The translations under genes and the position numbers were made by a program. The notes beneath the pieces are model-generated. The model had not been told where the DNA came from. It searched no databases and worked only from the letters and a program-made list of their open reading frames with translations. Below are positions 25,172-37,400 of a stretch of DNA of 64,000 bases, piece after piece; the stretch's first letter is position 1; every line of letters starts with the position of its first letter. The DNA is from Leucosporidium creatinivorum (lineage: Eukaryota > Basidiomycota > Microbotryomycetes > Leucosporidiales > Leucosporidiaceae): positions 236,283-300,282 of the forward strand of contig BCKL01000030.1 of assembly GCA_001600635.1 (NCBI GenBank), given 5' to 3'.

Positions 25172-25812
25172 TCAAGCGAACTCGATCCTCTTGCCGGGGG
25201 TCTCCTCAGGCTTAGCAGGGAACTCGAGCCTCAACACCCCATGCTCCATCTTGGCCTTGATCTCCTTCTCGGTCAATCCGTGAGGAACGCGGAGGTTGCG
25301 CGAAAAGGACGAGTAGGAGCGCTCGCGCTGGATGTGGGAGCAGTCCTCGGTGAACTCTTTGAGAGGGAGGGTCATCCGTTAATGCTGAGGATGTTGCTGT
25401 GCGTTGTGAGAGCGATGAGAGGGGAGATGGGTCAGCTCAGAGCGACGGCGAAGGAGCGCTCGGCGATGAGGCAAAAGGAGAGCCTACTCGTGAAGAGCCA
25501 CTTCGACATCCTTCTTGGTGAGACCGGGAAGCTCCAACGAACAGACGACCTTGCCCTCCTTCTCGAACCTGTAGCGCAACACGCCTGTCAGCCGAGGCCG
25601 AGCCCGTCTCGCTCCTCCGCTTCTCTTGCTGAAGCCTGCAGCGAGTCGACTGACCTATCCATCTTGGGGTGAAAGATGTTGCTCTGCTTGCGGTTGGCTC
25701 CCTTCCCGCCCTTGCGACCGCGACCACGTCCTCCAGCGCCGTAGTCCTCGTCGTAATCCTCGTGCTCGCCGAGATCGAAGAGGGGAGCGTCAAAGTCGGG
25801 GTAGAAGGCCAT
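25172..25812 (-). CDS. HSP20 small heat-shock protein, copy 1 (apparently frameshifted)
   Basis: Alpha-crystallin chaperone. Exons are 25812-25655, 25568-25488 and 25396-25172. The N-terminus (MAFYPDFDAPLFDLGEHED) and a basic Gly-rich stretch lead to NIFHPKMDRFEKEGK, then LELPGLTKKDVEVALH. The last exon carries the end of the crystallin domain (RNLRVPHGLTEKEIKAKMEH, GVLRLEFPAKP). The intron positions equal those of the neighbour at 26283. Exon 3 entered in phase runs into a TGA at 25374-25372, after DNILSING, while the homologous continuation (TLPLKEFTEDCSH) is open in another frame; no alternative GT-AG choice tried restores the frame. Either one base is missing in the assembly or the gene is a fresh pseudogene. 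Confidence 0.75.
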
Positions 25813-26282
25813 TGAGGTGGTCTGTGGGGGTTGGCAGAGAGGCAGAGGTCAGCTTTACGTACATGGGGGTCGAGGTGCAGCCTTACAGTATCGAGGTGAG
25901 GGTGAAGTGAGTGGTGGGAGAAAGAGAGGCGATTCGGACTTCGCCGTCAAGAGAGTCGAACGCGCTTGTGACCTGCTCTCTGCAGCTTGGTAGCTCGGTG
26001 ATGGAGTGCGGGCGAGGATTTGGCGTAGCAGACTTGCAGCATGACGGCACAAGCTTCTCCGTCTTCTGCACGCAAGCAGCCTCAGCCTTCGCCGAGCTCG
26101 CTTTCATCCTCCTCGAACGCTGCTTCAAGCTACAGCTCAGAGCTTCTTTCGACCTTCATCCGAGCAAGCATATCTGTTTTCGACTTCTGCTCCATATCAG
26201 ACGTCTCGCAAGCTATCCAAGCAAAGCTATCCTCTCCCTTCCTCGGCGCTGCTTAATCTCGGCGCTCGACTCCCGCCCTCGT
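25813..26282. other. Intergenic between the two HSP20 genes
   Basis: No gene is seen. It is the presumed promoter of HSP20 copy 1 plus the 3' region of copy 2. No convincing array of heat-shock elements was found by eye. Confidence 0.45.
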
Positions 26283-26943
26283 TCAAGCGATCGTAATCTT
26301 CTTCGTCTCGCTCTCCTTGGCCTGCTTGGGGAACTCGATCTTGAGCACGCCGTGGTCCATGCTCGCCTTGATCTCGTTCTCCTTCAATCCGGCGGGGACG
26401 GTGAAGGGGCGCGAGAAGGCTCCGTAGCGGCGCTCGCAGATGTAATGCGAGGCGTCCTCTTTGATGTCCTTCTCGGTGGCGAGACTACCGGAGACGGTGA
26501 GTAGGTTCCTGTTGGTGATCGAGAGGGAGCGGGTCAGCTCTGATGAGACCGAGATCGAGCATGCTCGGCGAGGGAGTCTGCGAGACGACTCACTCGTGAA
26601 GGGAAAGCTCGACATCCTTCTTGGTGATACCAGCGAGCTCAAGGGTGACGATGTTCTTGTCCTCCTGCTCGATCCTGTAGGGGTTAAAGAAGCGACTATG
26701 TCAGCCCTCTCGCCGAGCCGAGCTGCCTCGTCTCCGTCTCTCGCGCTCGCTCGGCGTCGCTACAGAGACTCACCAGTCCATCTTGGGGCGGATTAGAGCG
26801 GTCGTCTGACGCTGCTGAGCGGGCCTAGCACTGCGACCGCGCTGTTGTCCTCCACCGAGCGCCGAAAGAGGCCAGAAGTCCTCATCGCCCCAGTCGCCGC
26901 CGAGACGGAGCTGGTTGGTGTCGAAAGGGTAGAAGAGGGTCAT
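26283..26943 (-). CDS. HSP20 small heat-shock protein, copy 2
   Basis: A small heat-shock chaperone that holds unfolding proteins in oligomers. Three exons (26943-26774, 26674-26594, 26508-26283) give 158 residues, normal for fungal HSP20. An N-terminal arm begins MTLFYPFDTNQLRL. The alpha-crystallin domain contains NIVTLELAGITKKDVELSLH, then NLLTVSGSL, YGAFSRPFTVPAGLKENEI and the hallmark GVLKIEFPKQ. It ends in ITIA, which resembles the C-terminal I-x-I tail motif. It lies 470 bp from a same-strand relative with identical intron positions, so the pair arose by tandem duplication. Heat induction is expected from the family. Confidence 0.9.
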
Positions 26944-27297
26944 GGTGTGTGAGCTGTAGGGAGCTGCAGAGGTCAGCTGTGCCACTCCGTAATCGACTGC
27001 AGAACTCACTTGACTGTTTGCGAGATGGGCGAGGTTGTGGGAGAAGGAAGAGAGGGAGAGAGGCTCCCGCCGAGCTCTTGACCTCATCGCCTCGGCTGAG
27101 CGCGCTTCTCCTGTTTCGCTACAGAGAGGGTACTTGCACCATATAGCGTTGTTTTCGCAGTGTAGCAAGCCCTCACCCCAGCCACAGGCCGCCTTTACTT
27201 GCCTCCAGGAGCGCCGCGGCCTTGATCCACCTCGTCGCCGAAGCCTCTTCCCAAGCCTGGCTCCTCCCAAGTGAGGCGCAATGGCAAGGATAGTTCC

Positions 27298-27305
27298 GAA
27301 AATTC
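27298..27305. promoter_or_regulatory. Possible heat-shock element core (GAAnnTTC)
   Basis: GAAAATTC forms one inverted nGAAnnTTCn pair, the unit bound by heat-shock factor. It is about 355 bp upstream of HSP20 copy 2. A full element needs three units, and a third is not clear, so this is tentative. Confidence 0.3.
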
Positions 27306-27740
27306 CTTTCCGAGCTCCTCTCGTCTCTACGTGATGATTGCTGCCTCTGTCATAGCCGAGAGGTCGAGCTGACAGGCTCGGCGAAGGCGAATTGCGCGAA
27401 TCAGCCGCAGTGAAGGCGAGAAGACCCCATCCAACAGTCCACCGTAGCTACCTGTACTCTCTCTATCCTCATCCTGTAGCCCAGCTCACCCCAGGACCTC
27501 ACTACAGCTCCACCGACCTTCGGGGCTGGGGGTCCGAGCGGGATCCTCGATGAGCTTGTCTGGGGGTCTTGAGCTGCTGTGAGAGCTCGATGATATCTCT
27601 GAGGACTGATCCATACTATTGGGCTGCTAGGCGAAAGCTGTAGAGCTTCCCGTCGTTGACCCAAACGTGCGAAAGCGCGCTGGGAAGGAGGCGCAGAGCA
27701 GTGGCTCGGTCGGGAGCGCCGAGGGGGCTGTAGGAAGGGG

Positions 27741-27748
27741 TATAAGAG
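27741..27748 (+). promoter_or_regulatory. TATA-like box of the phosphate carrier gene
   Basis: TATAAGAG lies about 160 bp before the ATG at 27900, inside otherwise GC-rich DNA. A strong TATA box would fit the high expression of a mitochondrial carrier. Confidence 0.4.
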
Positions 27749-27899
27749 CTCTGCGACATCTCCATATTGTTCTAGTACACATCGGCTTACACCCCAGCAG
27801 CAAAAGTCGAGTAGATGCGGGATTTGGTCGTCACCCAAGGGAGACCGACGAGCTGGCCCAAGGCTTTCACTCCCCCCTCCTCCTCACTTCTCCGTCGTC

Positions 27900-29782
27900 A
27901 TGTCTGCTTTCACCTCCATGTTCAACCTTGGCTCGGCTTCGATGCCCTCCGTCGTCCCCAACTTCTCCCTTGGAGGAGTCTCCGCCTCGGTCCTCGACGG
28001 TGAGCTGGAACGACACGCCTTTTTCTCTCGACGGAGCGGGACCGCCTCTGAGCGCCAGCTTCAGCTCCCGAGAGAGGCCAAGCTCGCTAGATTACAGCTT
28101 ACTGATGCTTTGATCTGATCTGCACCCCTACAGATGCCAAGGCCAAGGCTGCTAAGATTGAGGCCGTGAGTTCAACTGCCCCGACTGAACCCGATTCGCT
28201 GCCGCGTCGTCGTTGAACGAAAGCTGACCTCGCTGTTCTTCCTTGCACTACAGTCGGCCGAGAACAAGTTCGAGGCTGCCAAGTCCGCTGTCGCCACTGG
28301 TGCGCAATTTCATGTAGCTCGACCGCCTCCGCGAGCGTAAATGCTGATCGCTATCTCGCCGACGCTCTACAGGAGGACAGCAGGCTGCCGCTAAGGTTCA
28401 GGGCAAGGGCATCGCCCTTTACTCGCCCGAGTACTACTACACCTGCGCCCTCGGTGGAGTTCTCGCTTGCGGAACCACCCACGCTCTCGTCACCCCCCTT
28501 GATCTCGTCAAGTGCCGCAAGCAGTGCGTTGTTCGCTGGCTCTACTGCTCGGGATTGATAGCTGATGATGTTTGCTACCCCACAGGGTCAACAAGGACCT
28601 CTACAAGGGAAACATGGACGGATGGTCCAAGATCATGAAGACCGAGGGAGGAGTTCGCGGTCTCTAGTACGTCTAGAGTGGCTTTAACGCCTTATGCTGT
28701 GGCTCTTGAGCTGCAGATAGCTCATACGGAGTACCCAGAGCTAACCGTTGATCGCCCACAGCACCGGAGTCGGACCTACCCTCATCGGATACTCCATGCA
28801 GGGAGCCGCCAAGTACGTGACCCTTGGCTCTCCTGCACTTCCTCGTGACCTCGGGCTGACTTTTCTTTTCCAACAGGTACGGTTTCTACGAGTGTAAGCT
28901 GTCAACCCGCAGCTTCGAGCGAGAGCAACGTCGACGGAGCTCAACAGCGCCGAGCGACCAGCTCGCGTCCTATCGCCCAGGTTGCTGACCTTTCACCACT
29001 CCAACAGACTTCAAGAAGTTCTACGCCGACCTCGCCGGACCCGAGAACGCCGTCAAGTACAAGGATGCCATCTTCCTCGCCGGATCCGCCTCCGCCGAGT
29101 TCATCGCCGATGTTGCCCTCGTCCCCATGGAGACCGTCAAGGTCCGCATGCAGACCACCTTCCCCCCCTTCGCCTCCGGAGCCGCCGATGGAGTCAAGAA
29201 GGTCATGGCCGCCGATGGAGCCGGAGCCCTCTTCAAATCCCTCCCTTCCCTCTGGTCCCGTCAGATCCCTTACACCATGATGAAGTTCTGGTCGTTCGAG
29301 GCTACCGTCGCTAAGATCTACTCGATGATCCCCAAGCCCCGCTCGGAGTGCAACAAGCTCGAGCAGCTCGGTGTCTCCGCCGCTGCTGGGTGAGCTGCTC
29401 GCCCTCATCTCTGGTCTTTCCTGCGCTGACCCTCCTCTCCATCTCTCAGTTACATTGCTGGTGTCTTCTGCGCCGTCGTCTCCCACCCTGCCGATACCAT
29501 GGTTTCCAAGCTCAACGCCCCCATGAAGGCCGGCGAGGCCAAGCCCACTGTCGGCTCCATCTACGGCCAGATCGGATTCGCTGGACTCTGGGGAGGACTC
29601 GGAACCCGTATCGTTATGATCGGTACCCTCACCGCCCTCCAGTGGCTCATCTACGACTCTTTCAAGGTCCGTCGCCGACGCTCGCTCGCCCACCGCCGAG
29701 CTGCTGCTGACTCGCTCCGCTTTTACAGGTCGCCATGGGACTCCCCACCACCGGAGCCGCCGCCCCCGCCAAGAAGGATTAA
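27900..29782 (+). CDS. MIR1: Mitochondrial phosphate carrier (Mir1/PiC)
   Basis: It imports phosphate with protons across the inner mitochondrial membrane. Ten exons in phase: 27900-27999, 28134-28165, 28254-28299, 28373-28523, 28586-28666, 28762-28812, 28877-28893, 29008-29389, 29450-29666 and 29729-29782, total 376 residues. Three carrier repeats are visible: [16 protein letters not shown] in repeat 1; [17 protein letters not shown] with the phosphate-carrier PMExxKVRxQT form in repeat 2; and [15 protein letters not shown] in repeat 3. [17 protein letters not shown] and [18 protein letters not shown] are typical of PiC. The N-terminal extension before residue 75 is split over four exons. 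One exon is only 17 nt. Codon choice is strongly biased to C-ending codons, suggesting high expression. Confidence 0.95.
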
Positions 29783-30147
29783 TTACATCTCGTCCCGTTA
29801 TCAAGAGTGGAGGAGTGCGATTAGAAGAAGGAGGAGCGAGAGAGGAGGAGGAGCAGAACCGTGCAAGAGGGAGGCGTGGAGGCTGCGAATCATATTCTCT
29901 GGTAGCCCAGATCTGTGCAAAACTTTCTCGGATTCTGTCACAACCTTGCCTGCCATGCCTCAAGCGAGAGTAGCGAAGCGAGCGAGGGGCTTCTCGGCGC
30001 TGACTGCTCTCGACAAGGCAATGAAGAAGACCCTCAGTGACTGCCTCATATGTGTGTCAAGTGAATGTTAAGCTGCTGCTAATGCCCCGTATGATCCCTA
30101 GACCCGACCCGTGAACCCAAAAGATTGACCCTGCTCCTCGCCATGCT
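29783..30147. other. Convergent intergenic, MIR1 and histidine kinase
   Basis: Nothing recognisable beyond the 3' ends of the two flanking genes; the word TCTCGGCGCT appears near 29992. Confidence 0.5.
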
Positions 30148-33100
30148 TCATCGACCAAGCGACCCCACGCTCTCCCACTTGCGCCGCATCGCCTCGATCT
30201 CCTCACTGATGTGCTTAAGAGCAGATCCACCCTTACAGACCCAATCGTCGACTGTGAGAGCGTGCACGAAGTCAGCGGTGCACTCGACGAGCCGAAAGGA
30301 GAAGCCACTTACTCGGCCCGCCGTTGTCGAGTCCTTTCGCCATGTCTTCAGGGTTCGACAAGCCCGTGAGAGCGATCTGTGGAATAAGAGCTAGTCAGCG
30401 AAGGTCTTGAGGAGACAGCAGACTGGACGCACGATGCGATGGCGGCTCCAACCCATCTCGAGCTCATGCTCTCGCATCTCGTACGAAGCGGCGATACCGT
30501 CCTGCAGAAGGATGAGAGGTCAGGACGCCGATTGAAAAGCTCGGATGAGATCGAGGCTCACCTTGCGAGGCATTTGAACGTCCACTGCAGGAAAGGAAGG
30601 CGAGGAGGTCAGCTTCGGCGAAGGTGGCAGGCGACAAGGGGGGCCGTACTCAGAGTCACGTCGGGGCGGAAGTGTCCAGACTTGAAGACGTCAACAGCAC
30701 GCTGACCGTCCTCGACGGCGAGGAAGTTGTAGCCCTGCGAATAAGCGAAGTGATCAGCGCGAGTGGACTCGGCCCGAAAAAGGCCGAGACGGTTTACCTT
30801 CTGCTCGGTGAACATGGCGGTCAAGAGCCTCCTTGCGATGAGATTATCCTCGGCAGCGAATACGGTGAACCTGCGCCTTCCGTGGGCATCGTAAGGCTCG
30901 AATCCGAGCTTCGTTGTCGGCATGAGGGGCGAGGCAGAAGGAGGCGTCTGGATGAAAGACTCGTCGCTAGCTGAGTCGCATCCGTCGGCCGTCGTGGTCA
31001 TCGAGCCGATTGATGATGGTACCGAGATTGAGTTGGAACGCGAGGCGTAGTGGTGCGAAGGTTGAGGCGAGCCGAGGCATTTGGTCAGGTCGCCGAGCTC
31101 GTCGGCGAGCGTTTGGTGGACCGGAGGCGCTGGCGAAGAGGGTACGAAGTGCACGGGCAAGATAACTTCGACGCTGGTCCCTGGTGGTCGAAGGGAGGGT
31201 CAGCATGCTGCGAGACGACAGCGCGAGGGAGATAAACCAACCTTGACCGAGCACCGAGTGCACGTTGATCCTTCCCTTCAGCCTCATCACCAGCTCGTTT
31301 ACGATGGCCATACCGAGACCCGATCCGGGGTTGAACGAATTTCTGTATGCAAGAGCGAGTCAGCCAACGCCGAAGCGACCTCTCCGCTCGGCCGAACTCA
31401 CGCTTGACGGAAAGGCTGGAAGAGCTGGCCTGAAGCGAGGAACTCGTCGCTCATACCAACTCCAGTGTCCTCGATCTGCACCGCGACAGCCGACTGCCCA
31501 TCTGCTGTTGATGTCTCGAGCAGCTTGACGGTGACCCTGCCGCCGGCTGGCGTGAAGGTGAAGGCGTTTGAGAGGATGTTGGCCAGAGTTCTGCAAGACG
31601 GAAGGAAAGTCAGCGAGCGCACGGTAAAGATAAGTACGCCGACCTCACCTCCGCCAATCGGCAACGCTGACGCTCGCCTGCCAGCCCTCGGCGCGACCAG
31701 CGAAATCGAGCACGACCTCGACCTCCTCAGCTCCTCCCGACCAATCTCCATCCCCCTCGGCTGACTCTCTCCTCATCTTCCTTGCCCACGCCGACTTGGT
31801 CGTATCCCGCAATAACGCCGAGATATCGACCAACTCGCTTGCCTCGGCGGCGCCGAGCGTTGGTCTTGACGCAGCGGCGCCAACTTGACTGAGCTTGGCG
31901 AAGGAGAGGGTGTCGTCCAATATCTCGCGAAGGGATTCCAGGCAGACGTCGGCGACGGCGAAGGTCTGAGCGTCGATCGGGGCTTGTGGTGAAGCCGTGC
32001 AGGCGGCGCGGATGAGCTCGAGCTGGCCGGCGAGGCCGTGGAGGGGAGTGCGAAGCTCGTGACTGATCTGCGAGACGAAGGCGAGCTTGGCGTGGTCCGC
32101 TTGGATCGCCTGTTCCTTGGTCAGGCGCGAAAGGAGGATGTGGCCGACATTTTCGACGAAGGACTTGTCCGAGGGCTCGAGGAGGACGCCTTCATCACAG
32201 GAAATGATGATGAGGAGGGCGAGTTGGTCGGCGTGGTCGAGGATGGGGATGGCGAGGCGGGTAGCGACAGGAGAGGGGACGGTAGTCGAACCGGCCGAGG
32301 CGAGGGGGGCTGAGAGAGCATCGCTGAGAAGGTAGTCGCGCTTATGGTCCTGTACCGCCAAGGAGGTCAGACTACGCAACAAAATGACGAGTGCCCGTAT
32401 TAACCCACCGACCGCCACTGGTGCAGAGCACGCTCAATCGAGAGCAGCGACTCTTGCCCGTTCAAGCGCTCGCCGAGCCCGGACTCGGTGCCCGAGGTGG
32501 TACCCAGCAAACCGATGGGACGAAGGCGCTGGACTGAGAAGGCGATCCCGTCTGCTCCTTGAACGGTACCCTGGGCGCGCTGAGTCGAGACAGTGGCCGA
32601 GAAGGTGCGCCGAAGGGCTGGCCGCCGAGCATCTGCCACCGTCGAGGATTCGTTTGACGACTTGACGAACGACCGCATGTCGAGGACCGTGGCCGAGGTA
32701 GCGTGCGAAATCTGGGCCATCTTGTTGATGGCGGTGACGAGGGAGTCGGCGGCGTTGGTCGAGAGGAGTGACATGCCGAGCGAAAGCTGATCGCGGTTGA
32801 CGGCGCTCATCCCAGGACTCTCCTTCGTGCTCCGCCGTGAGATATCGAGCTGCGCTCCTTGTCCTTCCTGTAGTAGCTGCGATACGAAGAGAGCCTGATC
32901 CTGCGCCCTCAACCGCCGACGCTCTTCGTAGCCGAGTTGCAACTCCCGAGAAACACGCTTGGCGAGGTTGCGGAGGACCGAATGGTCTTCTTCGGTGAAA
33001 GATCCGGGAGCTCGAGGGTCGCTACCCAAGAGGCAGAAGTTGCCGACCGCGAGTGTCGGCGCAGGAGATCCGTCGGGCGAGGGAGAATCGGAGAGGGGGA

Positions 33101-34045
33101 GGAGGACTCGAGATGAGGCGTAGAACGAGAGGGGACCGCCGCGTTGGCTGAAGACGGGACTAGAGGTGAGAGGAGGTCAGCTGGGTGTCGGTAGGTAGCC
33201 TGCGACGCGTGCTCACTTGTCGGCCACTCGCCAGTCGGACGCCGAGTCCAGGATGAGAAAGTTCTCCGAGTCCCGACGTCCGAGCATACCATGGCGACAC
33301 AGGCTGCGAGAGAATATTTGAGCTCGGTTCGCCCTTGTGCTGAGCTCATTACTCACCTCAGAGACTGGTCAAGATCCCGCAGGGCGCCTCCCCAATCCAT
33401 CTTGTCGTCAAACTTGGCCGCTTGTCCCAGAAGGATGACACTTTCCTCTAGGACTGCGGTGACAATCACAGTGACATTCTTGTAGTAGAGCCGCCCGAGG
33501 TCGGCGATCGAGTCGATACTGGCGAGGCGGTTGGTGTCTGTGCCGAAGGAGAGATCTGAGCTTCGCCGAGCTTCGGCGCTGGCGCTGCAACGACTTACCG
33601 TCCAGTCCGTAGCGACGAATGATAGCTCGTCGTTTGGCCTCATCTTCAGAGACTGGCGAGGGCAGGTAGCGGTGGATCCGAAAGAACTCGAGCACTATTT
33701 GGGGCCGAAGGGTCAACGCCGAAGTAGGCAGAACATCTCTTCGAGATACTACGCACACTCTTCTGGGGTTTCTGGACGAGCCCAGCGGTTGTTGAGCCAA
33801 GATGGCGCTGCGTTGTTGTCGCTGGTGGCCGCCCAGGGAGAAGCGAGCAACAGAGAGATGGCGGCTGGGATGGGAGGAGGGGCATCTCGAGGGAAAGCAC
33901 CTGCTTGGTACTTGGCTACAAAGACTGCCCATTCAGCTAAGGCGTCGGCTGTAAACTGCTGGGACAGCGGCGAGGGTGCTTTCGAGGTGGGCGTGGGAGC
34001 GTCGACCGTGGTCGAGGTTGGAGAGGGCGGCAGGTCGGGGGCCAT
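30148..34045 (-). CDS. GAF-domain hybrid histidine kinase with receiver domain
   Basis: A two-component sensor kinase that would autophosphorylate on His and pass phosphate to its own receiver, then to an Ypd1-like protein. The gene has about 13-14 exons. A Ser/Pro-rich N-terminus and the stretch EFFRIHRYLPSPVSEDEAKR lead to a GAF domain of the fungal type (LGRLYYKNVTVIVTAVLEES to roughly LLGSDPRAPGSF). The H-box is FVSQISHELRTPLHG. The ATPase domain shows the N-box (NILSNAFTFTPAGG), VQIEDTGVGM and SGLGMAIVNEL. The receiver has the acidic pair in FAAEDN, the phospho-acceptor in TLMDVQMPRKDG, ALTGLSNPED and the Lys of WVCKGG. The start MAPDLPPSP was chosen as the first plausible ATG; the frame is open further upstream. 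No membrane segment is seen, so it is probably a cytosolic sensor. Confidence 0.83.
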
Positions 34046-34421
34046 CTTCTGGCAGGCGAGGTTGTAGGCCAGGAGGACGAGGTCGAGTGTAGTGTTAAGG
34101 CTGCTGAGGAGCAAGGGAAAACCCACGCAGAGCCTCGCGTTGGAGACCAGCAGGCTGCAGGGTCGAGGCGAAGGCGGGGGAGGTCGAGACTCGGCTCCCT
34201 CGACTCCAAAACGGAAGGGTCTAGGGGCCGCGTGTGACATTGCAGGACGAGGAACAAGGCTCTCAACAGCGAGGGTTCGCTCCCGAATTGTAGCGAGAGA
34301 CAAGAGATCGCCTGAGGCTCCTCTTCGGTGTGCTTCTTTCGCGCCTGCAGCACCAGAGTACGAAGCCACAGCGGGTCCCATTAACATAGAGAGCAAGAGA
34401 GGAGTCCCTAAACACACAGCC
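34046..34421. other. Intergenic, SIN3 to histidine kinase
   Basis: Nothing distinct is seen. An open frame continues upstream from the kinase start, so part of this may be 5' UTR or coding. Confidence 0.4.
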
Positions 34422-37400
34422 CTACACGCCCTCCATCGCAACATCGTCGTCGCCCCCGCCTGCCCGACTCGACGTTCCCGAACCTGCAGCCTCCTCGAGC
34501 CACTTGGCGAAGCGCTCCTTCCTCCTCTCAGCCACGGGAACGGCTCCAGGGCTTTGTGGTTCGGGAGCTGGTCGGCGACGATGAAGGTAGTCCCTACACA
34601 GATGGAAAGAGGTCAGCACAAAGGGTTCGGCGACCGAAACAGAGTTGGAATCGACTTGCTCGGTGTTGGCGACAAAGTGAAGCTGGTAGCCATCAGCTGC
34701 CACCTTGGCCTCGAGTCCTGGTACGATGTCGAACTCCTGAGGATCCTCCGCCTCCGAGAGCATTCGATTCCTGTGCGCGTGGGAGAGGATTAGCGTCCCG
34801 TCGCTCGCATGGAACAGAGGCAACCAAACTCACCTCTTCAGTAACGGCGCCTTGACCTGTGCTCCTACACCCTCGGTCGACGATGTAAGCGCATACGAAG
34901 CGACCCAGGAGGCGTGCATCTTCTCCTCGGAGCCGTAAGCGTCGTCGAGCGTGAGGTCCTCCTTGCCGAGCAGCTGAATCGTAAGTGCCATGATCTCGGG
35001 AATCTGTAGGGTAGCCGCGCGGTCAGTAACGCTTCTAGAAGCAGTCGAGCTCGACCGAACGTACCCATTCGATGCGGTAGAGAGGATCCTCGGCGCCGAT
35101 GGCAGCCTCAGCCTCCATGCGGTAAGCGATCTGCTGGCGAGTGGTGATGAAGTCCCGTGCGCGATCCTTCTCGAGAAGCGTGACGAGGTCCTGACACCTC
35201 GAGTCGCTGTTGACGGTGTGGATCTGTAGGGTCGAAGGGAGACGAGTCAGCTTCGGCCGGGGCGAGGGAAGCGGGAAGGCGACATCTACGTACGTGCTTG
35301 ATGACGGTGGAGATGAGCTTGTCGACCGTGTACAGCGGGTAAGCCTTGACTCCTCCCATGTACCTCAGCTGCTCCTCGTAGGTCTGCTGATCGATGTCGC
35401 CGTCAAAGAGCTTCTCGGCGAGGTCGAGGGCGTGCTCGTAGTAGCGCTCGGCGGGGTTGTCGCCTTCATCGACGACGGGAGCGGGGATGGCGAGACCGAG
35501 CTCGACGGCGAGGGGGTTGAGACGGCGGTGCGTGTGCTCGGCGGCGAGTTGGGCGGTGAGCTCCTTGAAGGTCGCGAGGCGGTGGTAGACGGTCTGCGCG
35601 ACGAGGGGAGGTCAGCTCGCAACATCGCGGCGATACGGACGGAGAGAGACGTACGTGGATCAAGCGAACGAGGCAGTAGTAAGTCGAGTTTGCAAAGAAG
35701 TTGAACCTCCTCGACGGCAGCGGCTTGTCCATCGCCGGCTCCTCCTCGCCCGACTCACTCAATCGGATCCACGTCTGCTCGCCGAGGATGCCTCCATGAG
35801 GAGTGAAGATGCCCTCCTCGGGCGAATTGGCCCTCGAGTTGGACTTGGGCGGTGCTCCCTTGCCAGCGGCCGTCGCGGCGTGCTTCAGCAACCGCTTCCT
35901 CAAGTCGGCGGCTCCTCCCTTCTTGTTGACGCCGCCGCTGCCGTTCTTTTTGCTCCCGCTGGCGGGAGAGGCCGAAGTCGAAGCACTTTCGGTCGAGTCG
36001 CCGTTGGGAGTCGATCCTTCGACATCGCTGCCTGCGTTGGTGTCGGCCTCCGACTCGGCATCCTCGTCGTCGCCTTCCTGAGACTCGTCGGTATGTGCGA
36101 GGTTGGCCTCCATCTCCGAGTGAGGGACGCCGAAAAGAAGGGGCACGAAGAGGCGGAGGAAGGCCTCGACCCTCGCTCGTTCGGGCGCCGAGAAGCCCGA
36201 TTGATCTCGGTCGAGGAAGGAAAAGGTGAGCTTGAGGACGTCGAAGAGGACGTCGCGGTCGGGCATGCCGAGCTCGAACTGGTGCAAAGGGCGGAGGGGA
36301 GGGGAGGCGGCAGGGAGGTCGAACCGCTTTTGCTGCTTGTCGCGGCGGAGGGATTCGATCTCGGTGGTGAGGGCTTTGGAGGTGGTCGTGGCTTTCTTGT
36401 CGATGGCTTTGAAGGGAATGCCCTGGTGGTCCAAAGCGCGGTAGAAGTTCTTGTTATCCTGCGAGCGAGCGAGCGAGCGAAGGGGGGGAGATGATCAGCT
36501 CTCGGCGTCGCTATCGAAGGAGACTGCGCAGAACTCACCACCTCCCGCCAGACCTTGTTCCACTCCCTCTCGGCCCTCTTCCACTCCTCATCCTTCTGCT
36601 TCAACCTCGACAACACAATCGGCACCGCCACGCTCGGGTTATCGAACAGCGCCGTCAAAATCTCCCACCCATGGTCCTTGCCATAGACCTTCCTGATGAT
36701 CCTCTCATACACACTCGGCGCCGTCCCTCCAAACCCTTCATGCATCTTGAACGCGACCCTCTCCTCGGGAGTCATGAGGGCGATCCGAGCGGCGATGGGT
36801 TCGAGGTAGGCGATGGTGCGGAGGTTGGATTCGATGTGGAAGGAGTACCAGTGGCGCTCTTGCTCCGAGTTGTACAAGGCCTCCTCGTAGGGGTTTTTGC
36901 GGTGCGCGGAGGAGCCCTCGGAGGCCCAGGTGGCGAAGGCGACCCATTCGTCGTTGAGGACGGACCAGTCGAGAGGCTCGCGGCCGGAGCAGGCGAGGTC
37001 GATCTCCTGATGTTGTTGAACGTCGAGAGAAGATCAGCGAGCGCTTCGAGAGAGTTAGGAGAAGAGAGAAGGAAAGCTCACCGAATCGGGCAGCTTCCGA
37101 TAACTCGGCCCAAAGCTCGTCATCAGATCCAACCTGACCCCCGGCCTCTCAAACACCGACTCATTATCCACGATCCAATCCTCGCCCGCCACCCTCCCAT
37201 CCTTGACCGGATCCCACCCGACCAACTCCTTGAACTGAGCCACCAACTCCTCATTATGCCCAAAGAACAGCAAGCTCTTCTCCACCAGCGTGGCGACGTC
37301 GATGATCTCCTGCGTAAACAGGTTGAGCAGCTTGAGGAACTCGGTGTAGGTCGTGCGGTCGTCCAGGTACTTCTTGACGCGGTCGAAGAAGCCGAACTCT

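Larger units (their letters stand above)
26944..27899. other. Divergent promoter region, HSP20 copy 2 and phosphate carrier
   Basis: 956 bp without a supported gene. It contains a GAAnnTTC pair at 27298 and a TATAAG box at 27741, listed separately. Open frames here look like chance. Confidence 0.5.
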
